A stretch of 64,000 bases of DNA from Streptococcus oralis subsp. tigurinus AZ_3a. Lineage in GTDB: Bacteria > Bacillota > Bacilli > Lactobacillales > Streptococcaceae. Within the stretch, counting starts at the first letter, position 1. Every line of letters starts with the position of its first letter. The position numbers were made by a program, and so were the translations under genes. This document shows, piece by piece, positions 18,745 through 28,433 of the stretch. The notes below the pieces were generated by a model. The model ran no database searches and was not told the origin of the DNA. It worked only from the letters and a program-made list of their open reading frames with translations. Location: NCBI GenBank assembly GCA_000344275.1, contig AORU01000003.1, forward strand, positions 124,001 through 188,000, read 5' to 3'.

Positions 18745-18771
18745 AAGGAGCCCGATTGAACTAGAGACTCC
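18745..18771 (-). terminator. Possible terminator after the membrane-protein gene
   Basis: Minus-strand GGAGTC ... GGCTCC hairpin followed by TTCTTTTCTT, 25-50 nt past the stop at 18796. The stem is short and has a wobble. Confidence 0.45.
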
Positions 18772-18795
18772 GTCCTAACTTTCCTAATAGGAAGA

Positions 18796-19419
18796 CTATT
18801 TTCGCTTGATTTGCTTGATCAGATAGAAGATAAATCCTGCAACCATATACGCCGCAAAAATGATCAAACACCATTTGATGACCACGTCCCAACCCTTGTT
18901 CACATTTAAAAAGAAATATGGGAAGGGATTATCCTTGGAATTCGGAATATTGAGTTTTAAGACCAGGCCGTTAAACAAGGCAAAAATCATATAAACCAAG
19001 GGCAAGATGGTCCACAAGACTGGATCCCAGATCTTGTATTGCCCCCGTTTATCAAAGAAGAGGGTGTCGGCTAAAAACCAGAGTGGAACGATATAGTGGC
19101 AAAGGAAATTTTCCACACGGTAAAAGTCTGTCGCAATCGGAGCAAGCATAAAATGGTAAATCACACAGGTAATCATGATACTCATGGTGACGCCACCCTT
19201 GAGACGAAGCAGGGTCGGACTTTGCCAATTTTCACCTGAACGGCTCATCACACGGAGTAGATAGCCCGTGAAAATCATTACCAAGAGATTAGATAGCACC
19301 GTGTAGTAAAGGAGCATACCAAAACCACCGTGCTTGGTAATCTCTAAATAAACTCCTGTAAATGCCGCTAAGAACAAGAGCATACGACTATAAAAGATAA
19401 ATTTGTAGTTCGTTTTCAT
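18796..19419 (-). CDS. Pr6Pr-like integral membrane protein
   Basis: 207 residues with six predicted membrane helices, ending in a basic tail (IKQIKRK). Conserved-looking stretches include FLCHYIVPLWFLADTLFF and NPFPYFFLNVNKGWD, as in the bacterial Pr6Pr membrane family. Function is unknown. The gene begins 2 nt after the PhnA-like gene, so the two are co-transcribed. Confidence 0.7.
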   Translation of the reverse strand: MKTNYKFIFYSRMLLFLAAFTGVYLEITKHGGFGMLLYYTVLSNLLVMIFTGYLLRVMSRSGENWQSPTLLRLKGGVTMSIMITCVIYHFMLAPIATDFYRVENFLCHYIVPLWFLADTLFFDKRGQYKIWDPVLWTILPLVYMIFALFNGLVLKLNIPNSKDNPFPYFFLNVNKGWDVVIKWCLIIFAAYMVAGFIFYLIKQIKRK

Positions 19420-19421
19420 AG

Positions 19422-19757
19422 CTAGATTTTCTTAACAAACTCTGACTTCAATTTCATAGCTCCAAAACCATCAATCTTACAGTCGATGTTGTGGTCACCT
19501 TCTACGATACGGATATTTTTAACACGAGTTCCTTGTTTCAAATCCTTTGGTGCACCTTTTACTTTCAAATCCTTGATAAGGGTCACAGTATCGCCGTCAG
19601 CCAATTTATTTCCGTTGGCATCGATAGCGACAACACCTTCTTCTTCTGCAACTTCAGCAGGATTCCATTCATAGGCACACTCTGGGCAGACCAAGAGATT
19701 TCCATCTTCGTAGACATATTCTGAATTACATTTTGGGCAATTTGGTAAATTGTTCAT
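19422..19757 (-). CDS. PhnA/YjdM-family zinc-ribbon protein
   Basis: 111 residues. The N-terminal zinc ribbon CPKC ... CPEC (about residues 8-34) is followed by the PhnA domain ([14 protein letters not shown], about 55-111). Despite the old name alkylphosphonate uptake protein, a phosphonate role is not supported here, as no phn genes are nearby. Located upstream of a six-helix membrane protein. Confidence 0.88.
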   Translation of the reverse strand: MNNLPNCPKCNSEYVYEDGNLLVCPECAYEWNPAEVAEEEGVVAIDANGNKLADGDTVTLIKDLKVKGAPKDLKQGTRVKNIRIVEGDHNIDCKIDGFGAMKLKSEFVKKI

Positions 19758-19866
19758 GGGTTCTCCTTATAACATTTCACTATTCTTTGAAAATCAAAAT
19801 TTCTCGAACAGCAACTATTATACCGTAAAATCCCACTTTTGACAATGTGTCCTAAGTCCAGCAGAC

Positions 19867-19904
19867 AAAAAAGTCATGCAACTTTTTACAGTTACATGAC
19901 TTTT
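19867..19904 (-). terminator. dpr terminator
   Basis: AAAAGTCATG / CATGACTTTT hairpin, 64 nt after the dpr stop and followed by TT on the minus strand. The near-perfect symmetry lets it act in both directions. Confidence 0.75.
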
Positions 19905-19967
19905 AAAAGATGATTGGTCATGGGCACTTATCAAGCACCTCATGATAAAAGGGGTAGCAACTATATT

Positions 19968-20486
19968 TTACAAACCAGGAGCTTGTCCAAGTTCTGCTGC
20001 AATCATCCAAACTGTTTTCTCAAGTTCAGCCTTAGCACCAACAAAGATATCGTTTGTAACATCATCGCCTTCTTCATCAGTCACATCCAAAGCTTTTTGG
20101 AAAAGAGTGATGAGGTAGCGATAAATAGCTAAAACACGTTCCAAGCTTTCTTCAACATTACGGAATTCTCCTTCTTCTTCTTCGATTTCACTGTGTTGAA
20201 GGAATTCTGTCAAAGTTGAGTAAGGTTTGCCACCAAGGGTAATTAAACGTTCGCTGATTTCGTCAAGATAACCATCAAGGCTGTCCATGTATTCATCCAT
20301 TTTTGGATGCCATACGAGGAAGCCACGGCCACGCATATACCAGTGAACTTGGTGAAGGGCAATGTGAGCCACATACAGGTCTGCTACTGCTTGGTTCAAT
20401 ACTTCTTTTGTTTTTGCTAATGCTACTGGCGCTGTTTTAGATAATGTTGTAACGTCTTTTACTGCTTCTTTTTTCAATTCAACCAT
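19968..20486 (-). CDS. dpr: Dps-like peroxide resistance protein Dpr
   Basis: Ferritin-like 12-mer mini-ferritin, 172 residues, that oxidises and stores iron and protects against peroxide. The ferroxidase site is recognisable: His in HQVHWYMRG (about 47-55), and Asp/Glu in [24 protein letters not shown] (about 74-97). A Lys-rich N-terminus precedes it. It is monocistronic. The promoter is followed at once by a perfect inverted repeat (20511-20533). Confidence 0.94.
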   Translation of the reverse strand: MVELKKEAVKDVTTLSKTAPVALAKTKEVLNQAVADLYVAHIALHQVHWYMRGRGFLVWHPKMDEYMDSLDGYLDEISERLITLGGKPYSTLTEFLQHSEIEEEEGEFRNVEESLERVLAIYRYLITLFQKALDVTDEEGDDVTNDIFVGAKAELEKTVWMIAAELGQAPGL

Positions 20487-20510
20487 ATTTCTTACCTCTT
20501 TCCTTTTTTT

Positions 20511-20568
20511 GTAACCATCCTATTAATGGTTACAGTATAAGTATACTACTACCAGAAAACGATAGCAA
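20511..20568 (-). promoter_or_regulatory. dpr promoter and downstream inverted repeat
   Basis: Minus strand: -35 TTGCTA, 17-bp spacer, -10 TATACT (20545-20540), with a second TATACT directly after it. GTAACCAT and ATGGTTAC form an 8-bp inverted repeat with a 7-nt centre at 20533-20511, covering the transcript start. It is either an operator or a 5' stabilising hairpin. Confidence 0.55.
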
Positions 20569-20635
20569 GAAAAGTGTACTATCTGAGAAAAGTTGTAATA
20601 GACTGATAATTTAAGAATAGTCTGGACAGTTTTGA

Positions 20636-22417
20636 TTAGCCGACTTGCTCGGATTTACTTGAAAATTGGCTTTGATACAGGTCATAATAAAACCCTTTTG
20701 CTTGGAGCAAGCTTTCATGATTTCCCTGTTCAATAATCTGTCCATCCTTAAGAACGAGAATCTTATCCGCTTCTTGAATGGTAGAGAGACGGTGGGCGAT
20801 GACAAAGCTGGTTCTTCCCTTCATCAAGCGTTTCATAGCTTTTTGAATCAAGAGTTCCAAACGGGTATCAACAGAGGAAGTCGCTTCATCCAGAATAAGA
20901 ATTTTAGGATTGGCTAGGAGAGCACGCGCGATGGTCAAGAGTTGTTTTTGCCCGAGGGAAATATTACTTGACTCTTGGTTCATCTCCATGTTGTAACCGC
21001 CAGGAAGAGTCCGGATAAAGTGGTCTACATTTGCTGCTTTGGCAGCTTCTATTATTTCCTCGTCACTGGCGTCAAGATTTCCAAAACGTAGGTTTTCTTT
21101 GATCGTACCTTCATAAAGCCAAGCATCCTGCAAGACCATCCCAAACTGACGGCGGTAGTCTTGACGTGACAACTGGCGAATATCCTGCCCGTCAACCAAG
21201 ATTGCGCCTGCTGTGACATCGTAAAAGCGCATAAGCAGATTGATCAAGGTCGTCTTACCAGCTCCAGTAGGACCAACAATCGCCACCATCTCTCCCGGTT
21301 GAACTTCCAGATTAAAGTCTCGAATCAATGGTTTGTTTTCAACATACTGGAAGTCAACATGTTGGAAGGTCACCTGACCTGTTAAGGGTTCAAGGATTTC
21401 GAGTTCTTCTCCCTTGACTTCCTCTGTCTCATCCAAGATGTCAAAGATACGGTCTAGCGAAGACTTAGCACTTTGCATTTGACCCGCAAGTTGTGTGATG
21501 TTTTGGATAGGCTGGCTGACCTGCCAAACGTACTGAACAAAGGCCTGCATATTCCCCACTGTCAAACGGCCCGCAATCACTTGCAAACCACCAAGAACTG
21601 CAACGATCAGATAGGTCAAGTCTGATACGGCATGAAGGGCTGGCATCATGAGCCCAGAGATAAAGCTGGCTTTAAAACCAACACGTTGGAGATCGTCTGT
21701 AATCTTAGAAAATTCTTTATGAGAAGTTTCCTCACGACCATAGAGTTTCAAGACATTAAAACCTGTAAGATTTTCCTGCACATAGCCATTCATCCGTCCT
21801 AAAATAGCCGCCTGCTCTTTAAAATAAGGCTGAGAACGTTTCAGGATGCTTCTGGCACCAAAATAAGTCACTGGAATGGATAGAATCACCACTATAGCCA
21901 GTTGAAAGTTCAAGTATAAAACCATTCCCATGACGAGAACAATCGTCAAAACGGCATTGACAATTTGGAGGAAAGACTGTTGAAGAGCATTAGACACTGT
22001 CTCAACGTCACTGGTAAAGCGCCCCAACAAATCACCAAATTGGTGTTTGTCAAAGAAAGATACTGGGATACGATTGATTTTCTCGGTCATTTCATTTCGC
22101 AGATCCTGAATCATAGACTGGACCGCATTGGTCATGAAATAGTTGGAATAATAAGACCCAAGTTCATACAAGAGACCTCTAAAGAGGTAAATGATTAAAA
22201 CAGTTCCGATGTAGCCAGTATTGATACGAGCGCCTGCAAGACCATTAGCCATATCTAAGAGATTTTTTGTCAACTCCGTAATGGCTAGCCCCAATACAAA
22301 AGGCTCCAAGACACTCATGACTACGCTTAAAACTTTTAGAAAAACTGCAAAAAAGACAGAAAAACGGTAGGCTTTCAAATAGCTCCACAAACGAGCCAAA
22401 CTAGATTGTGTTTTCAT
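20636..22417 (-). CDS. Heterodimeric ABC multidrug exporter subunit (ATPase-competent half, LmrD-like)
   Basis: 593-residue half-transporter: six membrane helices (about 1-310) and an ATPase domain with Walker A VGPTGAGKTTL and Walker B ILILDEATSSVD, catalytic Glu present. The signature is degenerate (NISLGQKQ instead of LSGGQ). With its partner 8 bp upstream it forms a heterodimer like LmrCD or PatAB with one full and one impaired ATP site. Substrate unknown; drugs are likely. I do not assign pat names because the flanks do not settle it. Confidence 0.85.
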   Translation of the reverse strand: MKTQSSLARLWSYLKAYRFSVFFAVFLKVLSVVMSVLEPFVLGLAITELTKNLLDMANGLAGARINTGYIGTVLIIYLFRGLLYELGSYYSNYFMTNAVQSMIQDLRNEMTEKINRIPVSFFDKHQFGDLLGRFTSDVETVSNALQQSFLQIVNAVLTIVLVMGMVLYLNFQLAIVVILSIPVTYFGARSILKRSQPYFKEQAAILGRMNGYVQENLTGFNVLKLYGREETSHKEFSKITDDLQRVGFKASFISGLMMPALHAVSDLTYLIVAVLGGLQVIAGRLTVGNMQAFVQYVWQVSQPIQNITQLAGQMQSAKSSLDRIFDILDETEEVKGEELEILEPLTGQVTFQHVDFQYVENKPLIRDFNLEVQPGEMVAIVGPTGAGKTTLINLLMRFYDVTAGAILVDGQDIRQLSRQDYRRQFGMVLQDAWLYEGTIKENLRFGNLDASDEEIIEAAKAANVDHFIRTLPGGYNMEMNQESSNISLGQKQLLTIARALLANPKILILDEATSSVDTRLELLIQKAMKRLMKGRTSFVIAHRLSTIQEADKILVLKDGQIIEQGNHESLLQAKGFYYDLYQSQFSSKSEQVG

Positions 22418-22425
22418 ATTTCCTC

Positions 22426-24177
22426 CTATTCTTCTGTTAGAGATGCATTTTTCAACTGCGACTCAGCAATCTCACGATAGATATCATTGGTTTCCATTAA
22501 TTCCTCATGGCGACCGCGACCCACGATCTCTCCCTTATCCAGAACGATGATCTGATCCGCATCCATGATGGTTCCGACACGTTGAGCAACAATTAAAACC
22601 GTTGCATTTTGAGTGACTTCCTTGAGACGACGACGTAAAATAGCATCCGTACGATAATCCAAGGCTGAGAAAGAATCGTCAAAAATATAGATATCAGGAT
22701 TCTTTATAACCGCTCTGGCAATTGAGAGACGTTGTTTCTGTCCCCCAGAAAGATTGCTTCCACCTTCAGCTAGATGGGTCGCAAAGCCTTCTTCTCGGCT
22801 TTCGATAAAATCTTTGGCTTGCGCCACATCCGCTGCCTGATGTAAATCTTTGTGACTAGCATCTTCCTTCCCATAGCGGATATTTTCAGCGATAGTTCCT
22901 GTAAAAAGCAAGGCTTTCTGCGGGATAAAACCAATCTTTTGACGGAGAGACTTGAGGCGGTAATCCCTCACATCGACACCATCAACCTTGATTTTCCCAA
23001 GTGTGACATCGTAAAAACGAGGAATCAATTGCACAAGAGAGGACTTGCCCGATCCGGTCGATCCGATAAAGGCAATGGTTTCACCAGGTTTAGCGCTGAA
23101 CGAAATGTTGTGCAAAACAGGATTTTCCGTCTCACCAGGATAGGCAAAGGTGACATTTTCAAATTCCAAATAGCCGTGGGTTGCTGTCTCTCTGACGCCT
23201 CCTTCATTGGGATCAATAGAAATCGGCATATCCATGACTTCTTTCAAACGTTCACTCGAAACCGCTGTACGAGGATACATGGTGAAGAGATTGGATAGGA
23301 AAAGGAAGGACAAGAGAGCGTGGAAACTATATTCGATAAAGGCTACTAGGTCCCCAATTTGCAAGCTTCCTTGTTTGATAGGGTCCAGAGCAAACCAGAC
23401 AATAGCTACAATCATGGCAATGATAATCTGAACAAACAAGGGTTCCGTCAAACCGGTTAGTTTAAACAGACGATTGGAATTAGCTGCATAGACTGCATTT
23501 TGTCCTGCAAAGCGTTCCTCTTGAAATTTCTCACGAGCAAAGGCACGAATGACACGGAGTCCCATCAGATTTTCCCTGGCATATTGGTTTATCTTATCTA
23601 AGGTAGCCTGCTGTTTCTCTGATAATGGTCGAGTCTTGACCGCTACATAAATGACCACCACAGCCAAGAAAGGTACTGCAAAGGCCACTATCCAAGCTAA
23701 TGACGGGCTGGTCAGAAAAATCATTAAGATACTAGACAGCATCATCATGGGAGTGATGACACCCAGTTTTAAGGTCTGTTCTGCAAATTGCATGAGAACA
23801 AAGGCATCACTGGTAATACGAGTAACCAGTGAAGACACTCCAATCTTTTCATATTCATGATGAGAATACTCTTGTAATTTGGCATAGAGATCATCTCTCA
23901 TATCCTTGACCATATTGGTTGTCAGCTTACTAGCAGCATAAGCCAAGACTATACGCCCCAAGGTTCCACATAGGATAATCACCAGCATAATTGCAGCCCA
24001 AACATACAATTGCTGTTCATTTCCTTTATTCACACCTTCATCAATCATCCGAGCCAGAACAGTTGGCAGTCCAAGATTGACGACAACAAAGAAAACCGCT
24101 CCAAAGAAATCCAAGAATAACCACTTGGGGTATTTTTTCAAATAAGACCAAATATAGAGCATAACTCCCCCTTTCAT
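22426..24177 (-). CDS. Heterodimeric ABC multidrug exporter subunit (degenerate-ATPase half, LmrC-like)
   Basis: 583 residues (578 if the second ATG at 24162, MLYIWSYLKK, is used; GGGGGAG lies just before it but very close). There are six membrane helices, Walker A GSTGSGKSSL, and an intact signature LSGGQKQR. Walker B is IYIFDDSFSALD, with Asp in place of the catalytic Glu. This complements the partner encoded downstream, the classic asymmetric heterodimer. The mRNA leader contains an intrinsic-terminator hairpin. Confidence 0.85.
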   Translation of the reverse strand: MKGGVMLYIWSYLKKYPKWLFLDFFGAVFFVVVNLGLPTVLARMIDEGVNKGNEQQLYVWAAIMLVIILCGTLGRIVLAYAASKLTTNMVKDMRDDLYAKLQEYSHHEYEKIGVSSLVTRITSDAFVLMQFAEQTLKLGVITPMMMLSSILMIFLTSPSLAWIVAFAVPFLAVVVIYVAVKTRPLSEKQQATLDKINQYARENLMGLRVIRAFAREKFQEERFAGQNAVYAANSNRLFKLTGLTEPLFVQIIIAMIVAIVWFALDPIKQGSLQIGDLVAFIEYSFHALLSFLFLSNLFTMYPRTAVSSERLKEVMDMPISIDPNEGGVRETATHGYLEFENVTFAYPGETENPVLHNISFSAKPGETIAFIGSTGSGKSSLVQLIPRFYDVTLGKIKVDGVDVRDYRLKSLRQKIGFIPQKALLFTGTIAENIRYGKEDASHKDLHQAADVAQAKDFIESREEGFATHLAEGGSNLSGGQKQRLSIARAVIKNPDIYIFDDSFSALDYRTDAILRRRLKEVTQNATVLIVAQRVGTIMDADQIIVLDKGEIVGRGRHEELMETNDIYREIAESQLKNASLTEE

Positions 24178-24190
24178 AACTTTTTGATAT

Positions 24191-24214
24191 AGAAAAGAGC
24201 GCGCATCTGCACGC
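24191..24214 (-). promoter_or_regulatory. Leader terminator (attenuator candidate) before the ABC exporter
   Basis: Minus-strand GCGTGC-AGAT-GCGCGC hairpin (24214-24199) followed by TCTTTTCT, 15-40 nt before the exporter start. A second hairpin (CTAGGAA ... TTCCTTAG, about 24223-24241) lies upstream. A terminator ahead of the coding region suggests conditional read-through. Confidence 0.55.
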
Positions 24215-24278
24215 CTTTCTTTCCCTAAGGAACTTTCCTAGTCTAGAAAAATCCCTCTTTCACAAGAATGCTCCAAGT

Positions 24279-24328
24279 AAAAATAAGACAGGCAGTCAAA
24301 GTCACTCAGTACTTTTAACTGTCTGTCT
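24279..24328 (-). terminator. tpiA terminator
   Basis: Long imperfect hairpin AGACAG-a-CAGT ... ACTG-c-CTGTCT, followed by TATTTTTAC on the minus strand. Confidence 0.75.
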
Positions 24329-24341
24329 GGAATGAGCTAGA

Positions 24342-25100
24342 TTATTTTACAAAATCAAGCAATGCCAAGAAGCTTTCAGCTTCAAGTGACGCACCACCAA
24401 CAAGGGCACCGTCAACGTCTGGGCAAGCCATGTATGAAGCAACGTTTTCAGGTTTAACAGAACCACCGTATTGAACACGAACTTTGTCCGCAACTTCTTG
24501 ACCGAAGTCGGCTGCTACAACGTCACGAACAACTTTACACATTTTTTGTGCATCATCTTGTGAAGCTGATTTACCAGTACCGATAGCCCAGATTGGCTCA
24601 TAAGCGATAACTGTTGAAGCAACTTGTTCAGCTGTCAATCCAGCCAATGCAGCAGATACTTGAGCACCTACGAATTCAGCAGCTTTACCAGCTTCGTAAG
24701 TTTCAAGTGACTCACCACAACAGATGATTGGAAGCATACCGTTTGCAAAGATTGCTTTTGCTTTTTTGTTGATATCTTCGTCAGTTTCATGGAAGTAGTC
24801 ACGACGTTCTGAGTGACCGATCACAACGTAGTCTGTACCGATTTCTTTCAAAACTTGTGGGCTAGTTTCACCAGTGAACGCACCTGCATTTTCAAAGTAG
24901 CAGTTTTGAGCAGCAACTTTAAGGTTTGAACCTTTAGCAGCAGCAAGAACAGCTGTCAAATCAACTGCAGGAGCTGCGATACCTGCTTCAACAAGGTCTG
25001 ATGAAGGAAGTTTTGATGCAACGGCTTCAACGAATGCTTTTGCTTCTTCTGGATTTTTGTTCATTTTCCAGTTACCAGCGATAAATGGTTTACGTGACAT
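24342..25100 (-). CDS. tpiA: Triosephosphate isomerase
   Basis: Glycolytic isomerase of dihydroxyacetone phosphate and glyceraldehyde 3-phosphate, 252 residues. [14 protein letters not shown] is the family N-terminus with the catalytic Lys. The catalytic His is in VIGHSERR (about 95) and the catalytic Glu in [11 protein letters not shown] (about 168). The phosphate loop is [10 protein letters not shown]. The start at 25100 is preceded by AAAGAGGTATGTGAA, so an upstream in-frame ATG at 25163 is not used. Confidence 0.96.
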   Translation of the reverse strand: MSRKPFIAGNWKMNKNPEEAKAFVEAVASKLPSSDLVEAGIAAPAVDLTAVLAAAKGSNLKVAAQNCYFENAGAFTGETSPQVLKEIGTDYVVIGHSERRDYFHETDEDINKKAKAIFANGMLPIICCGESLETYEAGKAAEFVGAQVSAALAGLTAEQVASTVIAYEPIWAIGTGKSASQDDAQKMCKVVRDVVAADFGQEVADKVRVQYGGSVKPENVASYMACPDVDGALVGGASLEAESFLALLDFVK

Positions 25101-25196
25101 TTCACATACCTCTTTTTTCATTTTATTCACTATTATTCTATCATATTTATAAGGAGCTTGCAAACCTTACTCTAATTTTCAAGATTTTTCAAGCGA

Positions 25197-25874
25197 CTAA
25201 TCTTGCCACAAATTCATGGCATCGAGGAAATCAGCCGAAGCCTGAACTTGTTTGGGATTGTTCGCTTCTCGCTCTGCTCGTTTGGCCTCCACCTGGGCCA
25301 CAGACTGAATGCCTTCATGGCGCCAGTTTCGTAGGATTGCCTGAATATATTTCCAGTTCGGTTTGCCATTAAAAACCGCCTCTCGGAGAGCTTCTTTTAT
25401 CAAATCCGCCTTAACTCCATCTTCTTTGACAGTCTTGGAAAGATCTTCGATTTCAAATGGTGTTAATAAGCGACCCAATTCCTGCTGAAAGGTTTCAACC
25501 AGATCCTTCAATTGATTTTTGGGGTTTGGGGTAGTCGCAACTGGAGTTTGGGTATCTAACAAGCTATCTAAACGTTCAAAAGCCAGACTAGCATCAAAAA
25601 TGAGCTCAATTTCCCCATTTAGTTCAATAGTCCGATATTGCAGCAAACCATTTTCAGTCAAATTCGAAATGGATTGGTTGACATCTGCAACCTCTTTCCC
25701 AATGATTTCAGCAATCTGACTAGGTGAAACATCTCCTAGGGCAGTAGTATTTTGTAAATAGAAAAATTGCCAGACCAGAAAATCTTCGCTGGAAGGAAAG
25801 AGTTCCTTAAAATGCAAGAGCAGGGCACTTGGCAAAACCAAGCTCCCTGTTTTAAAAGCGTCAAAATATGTCAT
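25197..25874 (-). CDS. dnaD: DnaD-domain primosomal protein
   Basis: 225 residues. The N-terminal winged-helix oligomerisation domain (about 1-110) is followed by the DnaD C-terminal domain with LLTPFEIEDLSK and the YIQAILRNW motif (about 130-195). In Firmicutes DnaD helps load the replicative helicase with DnaA/PriA and DnaB. The start is 8 nt after the metA stop, so it is read from the metA transcript. Confidence 0.85.
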   Translation of the reverse strand: MTYFDAFKTGSLVLPSALLLHFKELFPSSEDFLVWQFFYLQNTTALGDVSPSQIAEIIGKEVADVNQSISNLTENGLLQYRTIELNGEIELIFDASLAFERLDSLLDTQTPVATTPNPKNQLKDLVETFQQELGRLLTPFEIEDLSKTVKEDGVKADLIKEALREAVFNGKPNWKYIQAILRNWRHEGIQSVAQVEAKRAEREANNPKQVQASADFLDAMNLWQD

Positions 25875-25882
25875 AATTCCTC

Positions 25883-26827
25883 TTATAAATATCCAAATGC
25901 AGCCGCATCATCCTCTACCTTTCTCCAGTCAAAAGGGGTTTCTTGATAAACTGCATAGTTTACCCAATTGCTGAAAAAGAGGGCAGCTGATGAAGACCAA
26001 CAGAGACAAGGCGTCTCATTTACATCATCATTTTTAAAGTAGTTCTCTGGGATATGCGGGTCGAGTCCCGCCTCATAATCACGAAAATACTCTCTTGCCA
26101 AAGTGTCACGATCGTACTCCAAATGACCAAAACTATAAATCTCACGCAGATCTCGACTAGCTAAGATAGAAACCCCAACCTCAGGACCTTCTGACAGAAT
26201 CTCAAGATTGGTCTTATTTAAGATTTCTTCTTTCAAAATCTCAGTATGACGAGAATGAGGAGCTACATAGCGATCATCAAAACCTCTAAAAAGAAGGTGC
26301 CCTTCTTTCAAGGTGTCCTGTGGATAAATTCCTGAGAGTTTCCGATCCATCTGGTTCTTTTCAACGCCATAGCGAACATATAGACCTGCTTGAGCTCCCC
26401 AACAGATATGGAGGGTTGAAAAAACATGCGTCTTGGACCATTCGATGACCTGCTTGAATTCCTCCCAGTAGTCCACCTCTTCAAAAGGCAAATGCTCCAC
26501 TGGTGCTCCTGTGATAATCATTCCATCAAAAAAGTCATCCTTGACCTCTGGAAAGGTCTTATAGAAGGTTTCCATATGTTCGGCACAAGTTGTCTTGGAA
26601 CGATGTGTTTCCATATATAAGAAATCAATATCTAATTGCAAAGGGGTATTAGCCAAATGCCGTAAGAGTTGAGTTTCTGTCACCATCTTTTGAGGCATGA
26701 GATTTAAAATCAAAATCTTCAAGGGGCGAATATCCTGATGAGCGGCCCGTTGGTCGTCCATCACAAAGATATTTTCTGTCCTTAAAATCTCCACAGCTGG
26801 TAATTTTTTATCAAGTCGAATCGGCAT
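25883..26827 (-). CDS. metA: Homoserine O-acyltransferase MetA (probably acetyl-CoA-dependent)
   Basis: Commits homoserine to methionine synthesis, 314 residues. The nucleophile Cys is in [11 protein letters not shown] (about 142). The catalytic His and Glu are in [10 protein letters not shown] and FGHLEYD. In [16 protein letters not shown] a Glu occupies the position that is Gly in the succinyl-CoA enzymes and Glu in acetyl-CoA-specific homologues, so acetyl-CoA use is likely although many databases call the family succinyltransferase. Two MET-box-like sites lie upstream of its TATAAT. Confidence 0.9.
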   Translation of the reverse strand: MPIRLDKKLPAVEILRTENIFVMDDQRAAHQDIRPLKILILNLMPQKMVTETQLLRHLANTPLQLDIDFLYMETHRSKTTCAEHMETFYKTFPEVKDDFFDGMIITGAPVEHLPFEEVDYWEEFKQVIEWSKTHVFSTLHICWGAQAGLYVRYGVEKNQMDRKLSGIYPQDTLKEGHLLFRGFDDRYVAPHSRHTEILKEEILNKTNLEILSEGPEVGVSILASRDLREIYSFGHLEYDRDTLAREYFRDYEAGLDPHIPENYFKNDDVNETPCLCWSSSAALFFSNWVNYAVYQETPFDWRKVEDDAAAFGYL

Positions 26828-26901
26828 AATACCCTCCTAACAGTTCTCTATTTCGGGAATGATCTTGTCTGTTTGAAAGCAAAAACCTCCAAATACTTCT
26901 T

Positions 26902-26975
26902 CCCTATATTATACTGTATGAAGATATAGTTTTCAATTATAGTTTTCCTCTAACTAGCTATAGTTAATTTATATA
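26902..26975 (-). promoter_or_regulatory. metA promoter with two MET-box-like operators
   Basis: The minus-strand -10 TATAAT lies near 26911. The + strand TATAGTTTTCAATTATA (26925-26941) and TATAGTTAATTTATATA (26959-26975) resemble the streptococcal MtaR/MetR motif TATAGTTTnAAACTATA, centre to centre 34 bp. The consensus is from published comparative work as I recall it; the match is by eye. Confidence 0.6.
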
Positions 26976-26986
26976 GCAGATGAAGA

Positions 26987-27012
26987 GAAAACAGCCCCAA
27001 GGACTGTTTTTT
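26987..27012 (-). terminator. apt terminator
   Basis: AAAACAGTCC-TT-GGGGCTGTTTTC hairpin directly after the apt stop. Confidence 0.8.
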
Positions 27013-27013
27013 A

Positions 27014-27526
27014 TTAATAATGCATAAGTACCTTGTAATCGTAATCTCCGATTTTTTCACGGCCCTTAAGCTCATCCAGTTCAATCAAGAAAGCACAACC
27101 AGCTACAATTCCACCAAGTCTTTCAATCATCTCAATTGTTGCCTTGACAGTTCCGCCTGTTGCTAAGAGATCATCTACGATGAGAACGCGTTGACCTGGC
27201 TTGATTGCATCAGCATGCATGGTCAAGGTATCAATACCATATTCTTTCTCATAGTCAGCAGAAATCACTTCACGTGGCAATTTTCCTGGTTTACGAACGG
27301 GTGCAAAGCCAATCCCCAACTCAAAAGCAACTGGGCAGCCAACAATAAATCCACGAGCCTCTGGTCCCACAATCATGTCGATTTTCTTATCAGTTGCATA
27401 CTGAACAATTTCACGAACAGCGTAGCTATAAGCATTTCCATCTGCCATCAAAGGGCTGATATCACGGAAGGTGATGCCTTCCTTAGGATAATTTTCAATC
27501 GTTGCGATATAATCTTTTAAATTCAT
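27014..27526 (-). CDS. apt: Adenine phosphoribosyltransferase
   Basis: Salvages adenine to AMP using PRPP, 170 residues. The PRPP loop [16 protein letters not shown] (about 114-129) is diagnostic. [18 protein letters not shown] and RKPGKLPRE form the base-recognition and flexible loop. Monocistronic with its own terminator. Confidence 0.96.
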   Translation of the reverse strand: MNLKDYIATIENYPKEGITFRDISPLMADGNAYSYAVREIVQYATDKKIDMIVGPEARGFIVGCPVAFELGIGFAPVRKPGKLPREVISADYEKEYGIDTLTMHADAIKPGQRVLIVDDLLATGGTVKATIEMIERLGGIVAGCAFLIELDELKGREKIGDYDYKVLMHY

Positions 27527-27651
27527 CTTTTTCTTTCTTTCAAAGTTTTTTACTCTCTATTATACCATATTTTCTGTGAAAGAAGAAGAGGAAAAGCACT
27601 ATTGCTACAAACCTGATCAATGAACTGATTTTTCTAAAAGGTCATACTCAT

Positions 27652-27678
27652 AAAAAACGAGCACTTTCGTACTCGTCT
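27652..27678 (-). terminator. rplA terminator
   Basis: ACGAGTAC-GAAA-GTGCTCGT followed by TTTTTT on the minus strand, 20-45 nt after the rplA stop. Confidence 0.85.
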
Positions 27679-27698
27679 TCTCTTTTATAAACTACTAA

Positions 27699-28388
27699 TT
27701 AAAGTGAGTTTACGTCAACTTTGATACCAACACCTTGAGTAGTTGTGATTGTCAAGTTTGTTACGTAAGTTCCTTTAGCTGTAGCTGGTTTTGATTTTTG
27801 GATTGTTTCGTTGAAAGCTTTGAAGTTTTCAACCAATTTTTCAGCTTCAAATGATACTTTACCGATGATTGCTTGAACGTTACCTGCACGGTCAGCACGG
27901 TAAGTGATTTTACCACCTTTAGACTCTTCAACTGCTTTAGCAACATCCATTGTTACAGTACCAGTTTTAGGGTTTGGCATCAAGTTACGTGGTCCAAGGA
28001 CACGTCCAAGACGTCCAACAAGAGCCATCATGTCAGGTGTAGCGATAACTACGTCAAAGTCCAACCAACCGTCGTTGATTTTCGCAACAAGGTCATCTTC
28101 ACCAACAAAGTCTGCACCAGCAGCTTTTGCTTCTTCAGCTTTTGCACCACGTGCGAAAACAAGAACGCGTGAAGTTTTACCAGTTCCGTTTGGCAATACC
28201 ATTGCTCCACGGATTTGTTGGTCAGCTTTTTTTACGTCGATGTTCAAGTTGTAAGCAACTTCTACAGTTGCGTCAAATTTTGCAAAGTTAGTTTCTTTTG
28301 CAAGTGCTACAGCTTCTTCTACACTGTATGCTTTTGTGCTGTCGATTTTCTCAAGAGCAGCACGAAGTTGTTTGCTTTTTTTAGCCAT
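27699..28388 (-). CDS. rplA: 50S ribosomal protein L1
   Basis: 229-residue L1, which binds the 23S rRNA L1 stalk and in many bacteria represses its own mRNA. The family motif [10 protein letters not shown] lies at about 140-150 and [12 protein letters not shown] follows. It is downstream of rplK after an unusually long 207-nt spacer that contains a hairpin resembling an L1 site just before the Shine-Dalgarno. Confidence 0.97.
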   Translation of the reverse strand: MAKKSKQLRAALEKIDSTKAYSVEEAVALAKETNFAKFDATVEVAYNLNIDVKKADQQIRGAMVLPNGTGKTSRVLVFARGAKAEEAKAAGADFVGEDDLVAKINDGWLDFDVVIATPDMMALVGRLGRVLGPRNLMPNPKTGTVTMDVAKAVEESKGGKITYRADRAGNVQAIIGKVSFEAEKLVENFKAFNETIQKSKPATAKGTYVTNLTITTTQGVGIKVDVNSL

Positions 28389-28406
28389 TTTCTATTCTCC
28401 TTGTAA

Positions 28407-28433
28407 GTGGTTCAATCGATTTTCATCTCCCAC
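28407..28433 (-). promoter_or_regulatory. L1-type hairpin before rplA
   Basis: Minus strand: outer stem GTGG/CCAC, a 5' internal loop GA, inner stem GAT/ATC with a GAAA tetraloop, and a 7-nt 3' internal-loop side (GATTGAA). It sits 6 nt before the ribosome site GGAGA. The same 2-by-7 architecture is present before rplK. Confidence 0.55.
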
